Assembly (NCBI GenBank): GCA_026214975.1
Contig: CM047806.1
Location: 100,433,832-100,497,831 of the forward strand
Source: Gentiana macrophylla
Taxonomy: Eukaryota > Streptophyta > Magnoliopsida > Gentianales > Gentianaceae
DNA: 64,000 bases
Reading direction: 5' to 3'
Of the stretch, positions 25,262 to 35,265 are shown one piece after another; positions within the stretch are counted from its first letter, which is position 1; the number at the start of each line of letters is the position of its first letter. Both the position numbers and the translations under genes were made by a program. The notes beneath the pieces were generated by a model, which made no database searches, had not been told where the DNA came from, and saw nothing but the letters and a program-made list of their open reading frames with translations.

Positions 25262-25345
25262 TCCTTTTAGCTGAATTGGTTGAAACTCCTTCTTCCTTCA
25301 TCACCATCTGAGTTCGATTCGCCTCCCCCCTTTTTTTTTTCTGTT
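25262..25345 (+). repeat. tRNA-derived SINE-like head
   Basis: TAGCTGAATTGG near 25268 resembles a pol III box A, and GAGTTCGATTCGCC near 25310 resembles box B, about 40 bp apart as in tRNA genes and plant SINEs. It runs into C- and T-rich sequence. No complete tRNA cloverleaf or target duplication is visible. Confidence 0.4.
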
Positions 25346-25364
25346 GTTTCGTTTTTTTTTCTCT

Positions 25365-25401
<37 letters not shown>

Positions 25402-25495
25402 CGATTTGAACAGGAAAAAAAAAACATTCGAACAGGTGGTGAAATACAAAAATAATTCGAACAGGTTTTAAGAAAAAAACAGAATTATTTGTTTC

Positions 25496-25534
<39 letters not shown>

Positions 25535-25735
25535 ATTTGAACAGGGAAAAAAAAATCGAACAGGTGGTGAAATACAAAAATAATTCGAACAGGTTTTAAA
25601 AAAAACAGAATTATTTGTTTCGTTCTTTTTTTTTTCTTCCCGATTTGAACAGGGAAATTTTTTTTTTCGAAAAGGTGGTGAAATACAAAAATTAATCGAA
25701 CAGGTTTTAAAAAAATAAAGAATTAATCCGGACAA
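25320..25735. repeat. Tandem T-rich repeats, unit about 130 bp, about three copies
   Basis: Each unit has a long T run, then GATTTGAACAGG, an A run, CGAACAGGTGGTGAAATAC and a CAGAATTATTTGTTTCG block. T runs reach about 30 bases. Units start near 25360, 25495 and 25620. They lie in the transcribed leader of Copia A on the - strand, where they would read as A runs. The lysine-rich frames across them are artefacts of the A/T runs. Confidence 0.75.
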
Positions 25736-25736
25736 A

Positions 25737-25800
25737 GGGAATCAAACTCAGGTCTGTTGTTTGTTGATTCTGTGCCTTAACCATTGTTCCATCTTCCAGA
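25737..25800 (-). repeat. Degenerate tRNA/SINE-like segment
   Basis: On the - strand GGAACAATGGTTAAGGC is box A-like and GAGTTTGATTCCC is box B-like, at tRNA-like spacing. It is next to the T-rich repeats and may be part of a SINE remnant. No acceptor stem was found. Confidence 0.35.
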
Positions 25801-26084
25801 TTTGATAAAAATATGCATCCGAATTAATTTATATGGTGCAGCCGAAAAAAATTAAATTCTAAAGTGCAGAAAATTAATTACAAAAATAAATTACATAACA
25901 TCTATACCCGGAAAAACGGGTATACAATAGATCTAACGGTAAACAAGTATCAACCACAATCCATCTCGTCAACCAAATCCTTCAATCGCATATATATGAA
26001 AAAATATAAAAGATGCAATATTTATTCAATTCCACTCCTTATTAATTAATTATGTAATCAAGATCGCAAAATCGCTTTAACCTG

Positions 26085-26098
26085 TCTCTGATACCAAA
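26085..26098 (-). other. Copia A primer-binding site (initiator Met tRNA)
   Basis: Read on the - strand the site is TGGTATCAGAGA immediately after the LTR end, with the CAG intact. It fixes the orientation of Copia A. Confidence 0.82.
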
Positions 26099-27873
26099 TG
26101 CTTGATATATAGAAACCCGAATCCGGATCCGATCCATAACTGGATCGTCAGATCTGATTCACAGCACCGATTGAGACGATCGATCATGCACAGCGGAAGC
26201 TACGAATAAATTTACATGCGATTTTACCACGATTCGATTCGCATAATAATTAATACGACTATAAGAAAGTTGAAGATTTACCTTATCTAAGAGGTATAGT
26301 AAATCGACAAATGGAGAAGCCACAATCTTCCGGATTGTATTTCCTAACGACGACTGGTGGACGTCGATTCTCACCGCAGAACCTCCTCGAATATGCACAA
26401 GAAAAACCCTAGGTTTTTCTTCTCTTAATGAATAAGGCAAGAAACTAATTTTTCTTCCTTTTTATTTGTAGTGTGGGGCCAATTATGATGATTTTATTGT
26501 GTTGGGAGGAACCATCTTTATATAGAAAAATAACTAGTCAAGAGAGTTATCATTTTTCACACCACAAAAACCTATTCTCATAAGGAAAATATATTTTTGC
26601 TACAAAAATAAGAGATAATTCCCAAAAAATCAATCTCTTGATTTTTCCATTAATTATCCAACAAATAGATAATTAATTAATTACACATGTGACATAATCT
26701 AGAAAAAAATTCCTTTTCTAATTTATCACATAAAATGGCGCCAATATAGTCATTAATTTTAATAGAAAATGTCTTTTCTATTTTACATATTATTTACCAA
26801 ATAAATAATATTCGCATATTCATTAAATAGATCAACTATTTAATTTATTCTCGTGGTTCCATAAAACGAGAAAACACTCGCGTGTTAGGAGCCAACCCTA
26901 ACCATGGATCTATAACCAGGTAAATTTACAATAAATTGAATAAAATATTCATCGAACAGAATATTTCTACTCAACTTATTAATTCCGAAATGATGCCACC
27001 ATAAATCCGAAACTGAACTCTATCGATTATAGATATAACTTATTCTCAAAACGTCGAGTCGAGTCGATAAGTGTCCATTGATATAAACATTACATATAAA
27101 CTAACCCTCCATAGACCATCCGTAAAGAAGCGGGATTATTTCCGTAAACCTTCTTCAATACATCTTATCCTTATTTACCATTAACCCACTAGTGATTAAT
27201 TAGTTCATAACCAATACGAACTCTGCGGATCGACCAGTTTCTTGGATCAACAAATAAGGGGATTGTCTTTTTTACTTCACGCAGGGAGGAATATATTCCA
27301 TATCTGCGAGACACACTTCTCACTCATTCCAGAATAGTGCCAACGTGAAAGTGATTCAGACCGCGCCTCTTAGCGATCCTTAACGAACACATCAAACCCT
27401 ATCCTGAAACAAGTAGAGTCTCAGAATCACTTCAGATTAAGGTTAATCCATATATGATCATCTTGTGATTTAATAAGATTTCTCAATCACGGAATTATAT
27501 GAGATACTCTGATTAAATCGGTCCAGTCCTATATGACTCTCATCATATATAAATGCCCCACTTAGACAATCAATGTCGACGGTCCGGATAAGACGGTAAC
27601 ACCATAAAGTGTTCTGGGCGCATTAATGGTGGTTTAATCAATAGACCCCATACTTTGATTAACTTCACCACGGTCTAACATTTCAAGTGTATCACCATAA
27701 ACTTAATCCTCATGTGTGACACACACTAAGTTATATAGATACATAATACGACTTGGGGTTTTCAGTAGTGTATTACTTATAAGCACGAAGCAAATAATAA
27801 GATGAGAATAAATCTGTCATTTATTAATTATAAAAACAATTACATAAATTGTCTTTGGCGCTCACTTCCAACA
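26099..27873 (-). repeat. Copia A LTR b (shared middle LTR)
   Basis: About 1.78 kb. It is bounded on one side by the primer site and on the other by a polypurine tract (AAGTGGGAGAT on the - strand), so it serves two units at once. Confidence 0.85.
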
Positions 27874-30458
27874 ATCTCCCACTTGCCCGTAAGGACAAAG
27901 CAACAATTGCCTTTCGGGCACTCTACATCTAACAATCTCCCACTTGCCCGTAAAAAGACAAGGAATAATTGTTTTTAGAGCACCTCACCCTTATTCTATC
28001 TATCCATAAAATTCTCCCACTTGCTCTAAAGTAGATGAGACATATCTCTCAATTTCATACCCGCCAAGCGCTTATCAGTGACATTAGATGCCACAAGACT
28101 TGGTAAACTGATCAGCTAAGTTGTCGGCTCGAGGTGATCTTTAGGACCAAAACGTCGCCTCTTTGCATGATCTGTCTGACCAGGTGGTACTTTATATCAA
28201 TATGCTTTTGACCTTTTGTGCCTGCGAAGATCATTTGCATGAGCTACCTCTCAACTCCTTTCATAGTAAATTGATATCGGCTCATCGAGACCTGGAAGCA
28301 CTTCCCGATCCAACAAAGAACTTCTCAAGCCATACTGCCTTTTTAGCTGCTCCGAAAGCTGCTATGTATTCGACTAACAGAGTCAAATCGGCGATCTTTG
28401 GATTGCTCCAGACTATAGCTCCATCACTTTGAGTAAACACTGAGCCTGAGATCGATTCACGATCATCCTTAATCCGACAAAAAAATCAGAATCAGTGTAG
28501 TCAACGACACTCAGGTTCGCACCCGAATAGACAAGCATACGATTCCTCGTTCTCTCAAGATACTTGAGGATGCACTATACTGCTTTCAACCTCCGAATCC
28601 AAGACTCGACTTTTATTGACTTTTAATAACCCGATTTTCTCTATCCAAAAGAGAATCTATCCCATTTTCTCTATATCCGAAGACGAAGTGAATTATTCCG
28701 TGAGGGGTTGGGTAGGAAACCTCTCGTTGAATTCTGCATTCGAAAATGCATATCATCTTTAACCAATAAGATGGATGAGATATTGCCAACAACTTGTTCT
28801 CATGAATTCGACCCAATCAAATTCTAAGAATATAGTCCACTTCTCTGATTCAGAGAAGCTTTGGCTCGTCAGTTCTTGACTTCAGATAACACACTCAAGT
28901 TGTTCCCAACCGTTGCAGTGTAATCTTTTATAAGCATTAACGGCTACTACTTTACCAATATTGATTCTCTGGTCTACAAAAGACTCATGAATATTTTGGT
29001 CAAGCCCACACATTTCAAAACATGTGAATTTTAATGACCTGAAGGTTTACTTTAATTCACCGATGGATATAAGCATAGGCAGTCAATCTGCCCTTGGATT
29101 TAAGCTAAAACCCTTCCGTTCCGAATGAATCTAAGTTCCATTGTACGGAAAGAATGTTTCAGGGCATCACCCCTGTTAATCTTTCTGCTTTCCTTAGAGT
29201 CAAGCAAGGCTGAGTGGTGAGAAAGTTTCAGGGCATCACCCCTGTTTAACTGTCTACTCCTCAGGAAGTTACCCCCAAAACCACTTGGATTTTCTTAGAA
29301 AGATAAACTTTCTCATTCATTCAACTCTTTTCCATGTAGATCCAATTTCTCCCACTGGGCCTGAGACACTCAGGTGGTTCTACAGGAGTATGAACAGACC
29401 TGGAGTACCAAAACTCAATTTTCAGGTATATGGCTTGAAACCAACCTCTATTTATCAGAATCGTATACAGTCCTTCCAGAGGACCATATGTTATCAATCA
29501 CCCCAAGCAGACTGTAGAAACTGTATAATCACAGCGAGTCAATGGTTAAACCATACTCCCACTGCATTTGAGTGGATTGATATTCTGATATAGTATAGTA
29601 GTATTTATCAGTGTAATCCCCAACAACCAATGTTGGATGTGGTCTGATTAAATCAGATAGTAACTCCTTGAGTATCTTTACTTCAAGGTCCAAGGTTGTT
29701 ATCTAAACATTCTTTTAGAAATGATGTAACTGTGTAATCGTCACTATCAAATCTTAAGAATATTATTAGCAGCCTTTACTCATTGCATTAAGATATTTCA
29801 CGAACAGTCACCATCTGAACGTGTATACAAAATCTCCAGTCCTACCTTCAAGCACCAAGTGCTAAACGCCTCTATTTATGAAAGTGGAGTAAACGTAGTT
29901 CACTCCTTATCCATAAATTCATAAGCATCTTCTAGGTAGACTTCTCGGTATTACATAATAATGTAAACCATTATTTTGCAACCAATAGCTTAATTGAGTT
30001 AAGCAGTGTATTGTAGCTTATCAATAACTAGATAAGACAATCTATGGTTTATCCTTTCAGTGAAATCATTTCACTCGGAGGTTGGCCAAGCATCAGTGTC
30101 AAATACTATGCTATGGCCGATATCTGAGCATGGAATACTCTTTTCTCTGGTAATATCAGAGATTCCTCCCAATATTTTGATAAACTAATCAGCGTTTCGA
30201 GTAGTTATCAGACAGAATGTCTACCACTCAAAACCTCCCACTAGCTTGTATCCTTCATAAGACCCCGAAGGTCAATATGAACAAGTTATGATACTACTTT
30301 AGCTCTATTACCCTTTCCTAATTGAATAGGTTACTTAGTCATTTTTCCTTTGAGATAGTTTTCTTAGACTAGGAGATAGGAATCACCCTTTGCCAGTCTT
30401 CAGATCTTATCTCTAGGATATATGCACTAATTAATAGATGCTGAAGAATCATTTATCT
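27874..30458 (-). pseudogene. Copia A pol remnant, second copy
   Basis: Almost the same length and content as 7348-9931, with the same order of domains. RNase H near 28380-28310 reads YIAAFGAAKKAVWLEKF on the - strand. This copy keeps many CAG/CTG triplets that are CG-type in the first copy, for example GTCTGATTAAATCAGATAG near 29642 against GTCCGATTAAATCGATAG near 9103. Frames are still broken. It stops at ATTTATCTAAA, within about ten bases of where Copia B entered the other copy. Confidence 0.72.
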
Positions 30459-31633
30459 AAATTTCTTTTTCTAATTTATCACATAAAATGGCGCCAATAA
30501 TGTCATTAAATTTAATAGAAAATGTCTTTTCTATTTTACATATTATTTACCAAATAAATAATATATGCATATTCATTCAATAGACTAACTATTTAATTTA
30601 TTCTCGAGGTTTCATAAAACGAGAAAACACTCGCGTGTTAGGAGCCAATCCGGGGACCATGGACCTATAACCAGTAGCAACAATAAATTAAATAAAATAT
30701 TCATCGAACATAATATTTCTACTCAACTTATTAATTCCGGAATACGCCACAGTAAATCCGAAACTGAACTCTATCGATTATAGATATAACTTATTCTCAA
30801 AACGTCGAGTCGAGTCGAGTCGATAAGTGTCCATTGATATAATCATTACATACAGACTAACCCTCTATAGACTATCCGTAATGAAGCGGGATTATCTCCG
30901 TAAACCTTCTTCATTGCATCTTATCCTTATTTACCATTAACCCACTAGTGATCAATTAGTTCATAACCAATACGAACTCCGTGGATCGATCAGTTTCTAG
31001 GATCAACAAATAAGGGGATTGTCTTTCTACTTCCCGCAGGAAAGAATAGATTCCATATCTGTGAAACACACACTTCTCACTCATTCCAGAATAGTGCCAA
31101 CGTGAAAGTGATTCAGACCGTGCCTCTTAGCGATCCTTAACGAACACATCAAACCCTATCCTGAAACCAGCAGGAGTATGCAATCACTTCAGGATTAAGG
31201 TTAATCCATATATGATCATCTTGTGATTTAATAAGATTTCTCAATCACGGAATTATATGAGAAACGCAGATTAAATCGGTCCAGTCGTTTATGACTCTCA
31301 TCATATATAAATGACCCACTTAGACAACCAATGTCGACGGTCCGGATAAGACGGTCACACCATAAAGTGTTCTGGACGCATTAACGGTGGTTTAATCAAT
31401 AGAACCCATACTTTGATTAACTTCGCCACGGACTAACATTTCAAGTGTATCACCATAAACTTAATCCTCAAGTGTGACACACACTAAGTTATATGGCTAC
31501 ATACGATACGACTTGGGGTTTTCAGTAGTGTATTACTTACAAGCACGAAGCAAGTAATAACATGAGAATAAATCTGTCATTTATTAATTCTAAAAAAATT
31601 ACATAAATTGCCATTTGGGTGCTACTTCCAACA
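30459..31633 (-). repeat. Copia A LTR c, truncated
   Basis: It corresponds to about 6191-7347 of LTR a and lacks the first 600 bp. The junction with the pol remnant has a short A-rich microhomology. It ends TTCCAACA at 31633. Confidence 0.78.
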
Positions 31634-31864
31634 CTTTCCACTTGTGCTGTAGTTGCTCTTCAAGCTCGTTTATTCCCGTCCTTGGACTTGGATCGGAAGT
31701 CCTCTTCTCCCGTTCGTGAGACGAGCGTGCAAGGCGGCAAAAATTCTCTTCACCTACGACCGACCCTTTGAAAAATACGACTTATGGTCAAGATCACTCA
31801 GGCGGGATAAGGACTAAGAAACAAAAGGTGAACTTACATATCTTATGGCTTGAAGCCCGCTTGA
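31634..31864. other. Tat-like element sequence downstream of Copia A, no gene seen
   Basis: GC content rises at once after the Copia A LTR end and stays high into the antisense ORF, so this should be Tat-element DNA. No pol domain can be read in any frame. Confidence 0.45.
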
Positions 31865-33277
31865 TCAAATCCAGTCGGACATCCCGAGAAACATCTTGCG
31901 AATGATCGGCTGCACGGGGCGAAGTCCGGAGATCGCCCTGACCCCCTCGTCCTCTTGGCAAGCCTCATACGCCCCTTCACCATGTTTCTCTGAGCCCGAC
32001 CCCATATCGATTCTGCACCTTTTTTCCACCCTTGGCCTAGAGCCGGAGGATCTCCGTACAAGAGGAATTGTAGGCTCCTCGTCCTCCTCATCCTCTTCTT
32101 CATTCCCCTCATCATCCACCACTACGATAGGAACATTCATTTTCCTCCGAGAAAGAGGAGTTTCCTCTAGTGTATCCTCCTCCAGTTCGGCTAACAGGCG
32201 AGCCGCCTCAGGCCTGATGAGAGACCCCACGGTCCTGGTCGTCTGAGGTTGAGTATTATGTCCAACGGTCTCGTCCACTTCCTCGCTTTGTTGCTCTACC
32301 TCCTCCCTGAGACCGGGGGCTTGGTGGCCGGCCAAAATCCTTACTGCGAGAATAAAAACATACATTACTTATGACACTTGGAAATACACAAAGGAGAAAC
32401 GATACTTACCAAGTTCGCGACCGTCGCTATCCAATGGAAGGTAAGGGTCGGGACCAGCCTTAGCCAAACGAGATGCAGCAATCAGCTCGGATAGCAATTC
32501 ATGCAGCCTCAGGAGGATCCCCACGTTTTGAATAGCGTCTACTGGAGCCGACTCCGGGAGAGTCGGACACTCGTCCTTTTGTAGAGAGCTTGTGTTCCAT
32601 CGTCTTAGCCGAGAATCCCCACCGTCTCGAACAAAGAAGGAACGCCCCCGCCATGCGTTGTACTTGGGACCCTTGGGCATCATTTCCCTTACTCCCGACT
32701 GACGGGAGAAGTGGTACCATCCTTTCCACCTAGGGCTCTGGGCTATGCGATGAAAGGTCTGAAAGAGACCATCCGAAAACCGCACCCCGACTACATGAAA
32801 TAGTATGGCAAAACCTATCACTGTTCTAACTCCAGAAGGGGCTAATTGAGCCACTCCTAAGCCATAATGCCACAGCACAGACACAACGGCAGGAAAAAAT
32901 GGCAACCTCAAACCTTTCTTCAACTGGGCCTCGTAGATAGCAAAGTACCCATCCGGAGGACGGGATGCGAACGGACGAGGGTCCGCATGAAGTAGAGGGA
33001 TAAACTCCTCCTGCTTTATCCCGTACTCTTGACAAATGTACTCCACACTGCTTTGGGCTAGGAACGAGGCCAATCCGTGACTCCCCATGATATCCTGGGT
33101 AGCTTTTTGATTCTTGTACCTAAAGAGAGGATCAAAAGTATTTGACGACGGAGCGGATGAAGAAGCAACGGATATCGGTTAGGGAGGAACCCAAGGAATT
33201 TTTTCAAAAACCACCGGTCTGGTCCAGGACTCTCTGATAAGTGCTTCGGTCCTGGGGGAAACAGAGAAATCGGACAT
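31865..33277 (-). CDS. Antisense spliced ORF of the Tat-like element (putative gypsy-type transposon domain)
   Basis: The gene runs opposite to the retrotransposon, between pol and the 3' LTR. The likely start is ATG at 33277 (MSDFSVSPRTEALIRESW). Codon 33 is TAA (33179-33181), after which the same frame continues; ATG at 33088 would give an intact shorter product. Exon 1 ends at 32410 with donor GTAAGT. A 66-bp intron (32344-32409) ends in CGCAG, and exon 2 runs in phase to TGA at 31865. The first exon resembles the 'putative gypsy type transposon' domain (PF04195): PPDGYFAIYEAQLKKGLRLP, SVLWHYGLGVAQLAPSGVRT, WKGWYHFSRQ. Exon 2 encodes an acidic low-complexity stretch. Such antisense ORFs are known in Tat-lineage elements; their role is unknown. 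Confidence 0.72.
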
Positions 33278-33567
33278 ATGGGAAGAAGTAAAAAGAGGGA
33301 AGAAGATTGCAATAAGAGCAGAGTGATAACTGGGAGAATAGTCAAGTGTGGAATGACGTTTGGGGTAATGGGGTTATAACCCCGTTTACCTCGAGCGGTT
33401 TCGATTAATGCTAGTAGGCGGCGACGCCTCGATTCCCATTATAGCTATAATGACATCATGGCTAGCTTGTCCACCTGGCAGTTTAATTTCAAAACCCATA
33501 GGTTACAAACCCCCGAGCCAAGTCACGACATAGGCAGATCCGAGCTGGCTAACCAAAGTTCGGCTGG

Positions 33568-33581
33568 ATCTGGGGGGCTTA
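33568..33581 (+). other. Tat-like element polypurine tract
   Basis: ATCTGGGGGGCTTA lies directly before the 3' LTR, the expected place and G-rich composition. Confidence 0.7.
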
Positions 33582-34357
33582 TGACGATGCCAAGATTTGA
33601 ACCTACCTACATGGCACCTCTTTAGTGGCTTTATGTTAGAGAAGGAGAGAGATGGTACCGGACATCCCAGTAACCAGACTAGTACGGTCCGGCTGCTCGC
33701 CTTATCCTCTTCATACCGACCGGTGCAGATTCGAACTTCATGTCCAACCTCTTAAGGTCGGGCGTCGCTTACATCCTAGCCAACCGGTGACCCACCTCGT
33801 CGGTCAGCCTAGGTTCCCCTGACTTACCAAGTATAAGAGTCCGAGCTTGCACCATCTCGGCCTTCCTCCCCGACCTCCACGAGTCGGTCGGTTCAGCTCG
33901 GGCCAAGCTGTAGCCGGCGAGTGCGTCTGTTAGCTATATTTCCCACGTGCTCAATTAACAACTAACTTTGGCAAGAATCTTGAGCCATAAAGGCTCCAAT
34001 ATCTATCACTTAATGTAAATATTCAAATACCATAATTATCTCCTAAAATCCAGGGATTAACGCAACATAATCCTTTTCCTTAGGGAACACGGTAATCAGA
34101 GTCCATCTCCGGTACATTACACGTTAACCCTAGGGCACAAGCCCCTCTATATAAACTATCCCCAAGGAACTACGAAGACTTGATTCCAATCCCAGCATTG
34201 GATACGTAGGCAGCTTGAGAAACAACATCTCAAGTCCAGTCCAAAACACCCCAAATCACCCCCTTCGTTTTGTTGTTCTTCATATTCTGGGAGTTTTTTT
34301 AGGCTATCACCAAGAGAAAGAACCCTAAAGTTGAGAGTGATGATCTTTGAATCGTCA
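33582..34357 (+). repeat. 3' LTR of the Tat-like gypsy element
   Basis: 776 bp, matching 3841-4619 throughout, starting TGACGATGCC and ending GAATCGTCA. A TATA box (CTATATAAAC) is near 34145. Confidence 0.87.
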
Positions 34358-34361
34358 ACGC

Positions 34362-34455
34362 TATTATCGTCGTGTTACCTAAAAACGTATTTTGTCAAAA
34401 ATGCAACTTTATTTCCAAGTAGGGAGGAAGACCAAGCCTGAATCTCTAATTTCCC
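34362..34455 (-). repeat. Right terminal inverted repeat of the Mutator-like element
   Basis: Inverted partner of 3545-3638. The terminal TTTCCC is followed by the degenerate 9-bp duplication GTAATTCGC. Confidence 0.6.
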
Positions 34456-34525
34456 GTAATTCGCCTCCATCCTCTATGATGTCATTATAACTTGTATTGC
34501 TGATTGTAACTAATCAATACCTGTC

Positions 34526-34729
34526 TTTTTTTTCCTTAAAACCCGCGGTATCAGGAACCCACTGGTCCGACTAATCTGGAATTCGGTCCGGGTCATGCCT
34601 GCAGAGTCTAACTTTTACTCAGGGGTAAGGCCTGGTCAATAGCTCTTTCAACATGGCGCCTCAGGGGAGAATCGAACCGGTGATCTCCCAAGGCATTCTC
34701 AAGTCACTTACCACTTGAGACAAGATCCT
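34526..34729 (-). mobile_element. tRNA-derived SINE with A-tail and target duplication
   Basis: On the - strand a head with TCAAGTGGTAAGTGACTTG (box A-like) is followed by CCGGTTCGATTCTCC (box B). The body has GACCCGGACCGAATTCC and ends in an A tail (the T run at 34526-34533 on +). Flanks TAATCAATACCTGTC (34511-34525) and TAGTTAATACAAGTC (34730-34744) form an imperfect 15-bp target duplication. About 204 bp is normal for plant SINEs. Such elements move with LINE-encoded reverse transcriptase. Confidence 0.8.
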
Positions 34730-34989
34730 TAGTTAATACAAGTCTTTTTTTCGTTTTCAAACAAAAATGTATCTTCCATTTAAAAAAAAAAGGGAAGTGG
34801 CTAAAATTCCACTTTTTAATACAAAATAAATAATAGGATACACTCCTTTTTTTAGTTGCAAAAAGGATTAAAAAAATTCAGACGGACAAAATACATTTAT
34901 ATATCAATTCGCGCTCGACATGAATCGCTGCTTCTATTCTTCTCTTTTTTTAATTTCTCCGTTGCCGGATGCTTCATTTTTTTTTTTTC

Positions 34990-35265
34990 AAACAACCGTA
35001 ACTTTTGATTTAGAACTCCGATCATCAAAATTTTTTCACCAAAATTCATATTTTTTTGGTTCTTTATTTTGAGATATGATACGATACCCTTCCGACGTAA
35101 ATTTTGAAAGACGAAAAATATTTGCATTAATCGGAGCGTTTTTCTTATAAACGACCATAACTTTTGATTTAAAACACCGATCATCAAAATTCTTTCATCA
35201 AAATTTATCTCTTCATTTTGAGATCTCATGCGATATCCTTTCGACGCAGTTTTTGAAAGCTGAAT
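34990..35265. repeat. Tandem duplication, unit about 155 bp
   Basis: Two units share AACTTTTGATTTA, ATCATCAAAATT, TTTTGAGAT and CGATA-CC-TTCGACG blocks (34999-35105 and 35158-35262). The open frame on the - strand repeats itself for the same reason and is not a gene. Confidence 0.65.

Larger units (their letters stand above)
22666..26084 (-). pseudogene. Copia A 5' internal region (leader and gag remnants)
   Basis: This continues Copia A after the Copia B insertion. The assignment rests on matching, in inverse order, the Copia C interior: 23700-23940 matches about 40190-39970, and 24030-24310 matches the repeats near 40810-41170. No frame longer than about 75 codons agrees with a gag domain, so only position supports a gag assignment. 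Within it lie two copies of a CCCACTAGTT-CATCGGTTTC block (24030-24310), a tandem duplication near 24550-24705 and the T-rich repeats at 25320-25735. The last 350 bp before the primer site are leader sequence. Confidence 0.55.
5587..31633 (-). mobile_element. Copia A: reverse-oriented Ty1/copia structure with three LTRs
   Basis: On the + strand the order is LTR (5587-7347), internal 3' pol (7348-9931), Copia B insertion, rest of the internal region (22666-26098), primer site, LTR (26099-27873), internal 3' pol again (27874-30458) and a truncated LTR (30459-31633). The LTRs begin TGTTGGAAG and end ATCAAGCA in element orientation. The primer site reads TGGTATCAGAGA on the - strand, matching the 3' end of initiator methionine tRNA. 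The middle LTR is at once the 5' LTR of one unit and the 3' LTR of the other, as expected from unequal LTR recombination or insertion next to a relative. The coding sequence is heavily broken. The outer flanks show no matching duplication. Confidence 0.8.
3841..34357 (+). mobile_element. Ty3/gypsy element, Tat/Retand-like, about 30.5 kb with nested insertions
   Basis: Two LTRs of 779 and 776 bp (3841-4619, 33582-34357) start TGACGATGCC and end GAATCGTCA. A candidate primer site follows the first LTR and a G-rich polypurine tract (TGGGGGGCTTA) precedes the second. Of the coding region only the protease and the start of the reverse transcriptase remain (about 4780-5586). No gag was found between the primer site and protease, and RT core, RNase H and integrase are missing. 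An antisense spliced ORF (31865-33277) sits between pol and the 3' LTR, as known for Tat-lineage elements. Flanking bases ACGGC and ACGCT are only a partial target duplication. Copia A and Copia B occupy 5587-31633. Confidence 0.8.
3545..34455. mobile_element. Non-autonomous Mutator-like element, split by the Tat-like gypsy insertion
   Basis: The outer parts 3545-3840 and 34358-34455 form a small element of about 390 bp once the gypsy insertion is removed. Its ends are inverted repeats: 3545 starts GGGAAAATGGAGATTC, and the reverse complement of 34455 starts GGGAAATTAGAGATTC. A second strongly matching block, CGTTTTTAGGTAACAC, is at 3612 and, inverted, near 34371-34386. The flanking nine bases are GTATTTCCC (3536-3544) and GTAATTCGC (34456-34464), 7 of 9 identical, which fits the 9-bp target duplication of the Mutator superfamily. 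No transposase is encoded. The left arm contains direct repeats with ACACTACAATAATATTGT and several CGTAAAA words. Confidence 0.62.

Noticed and set aside
25203..25735. Lysine- or phenylalanine-rich frames
   Set aside because: Produced only by long A/T runs.
31896..32246. 116-codon Ser-rich frame on +
   Set aside because: Reverse of the acidic exon of the antisense ORF.
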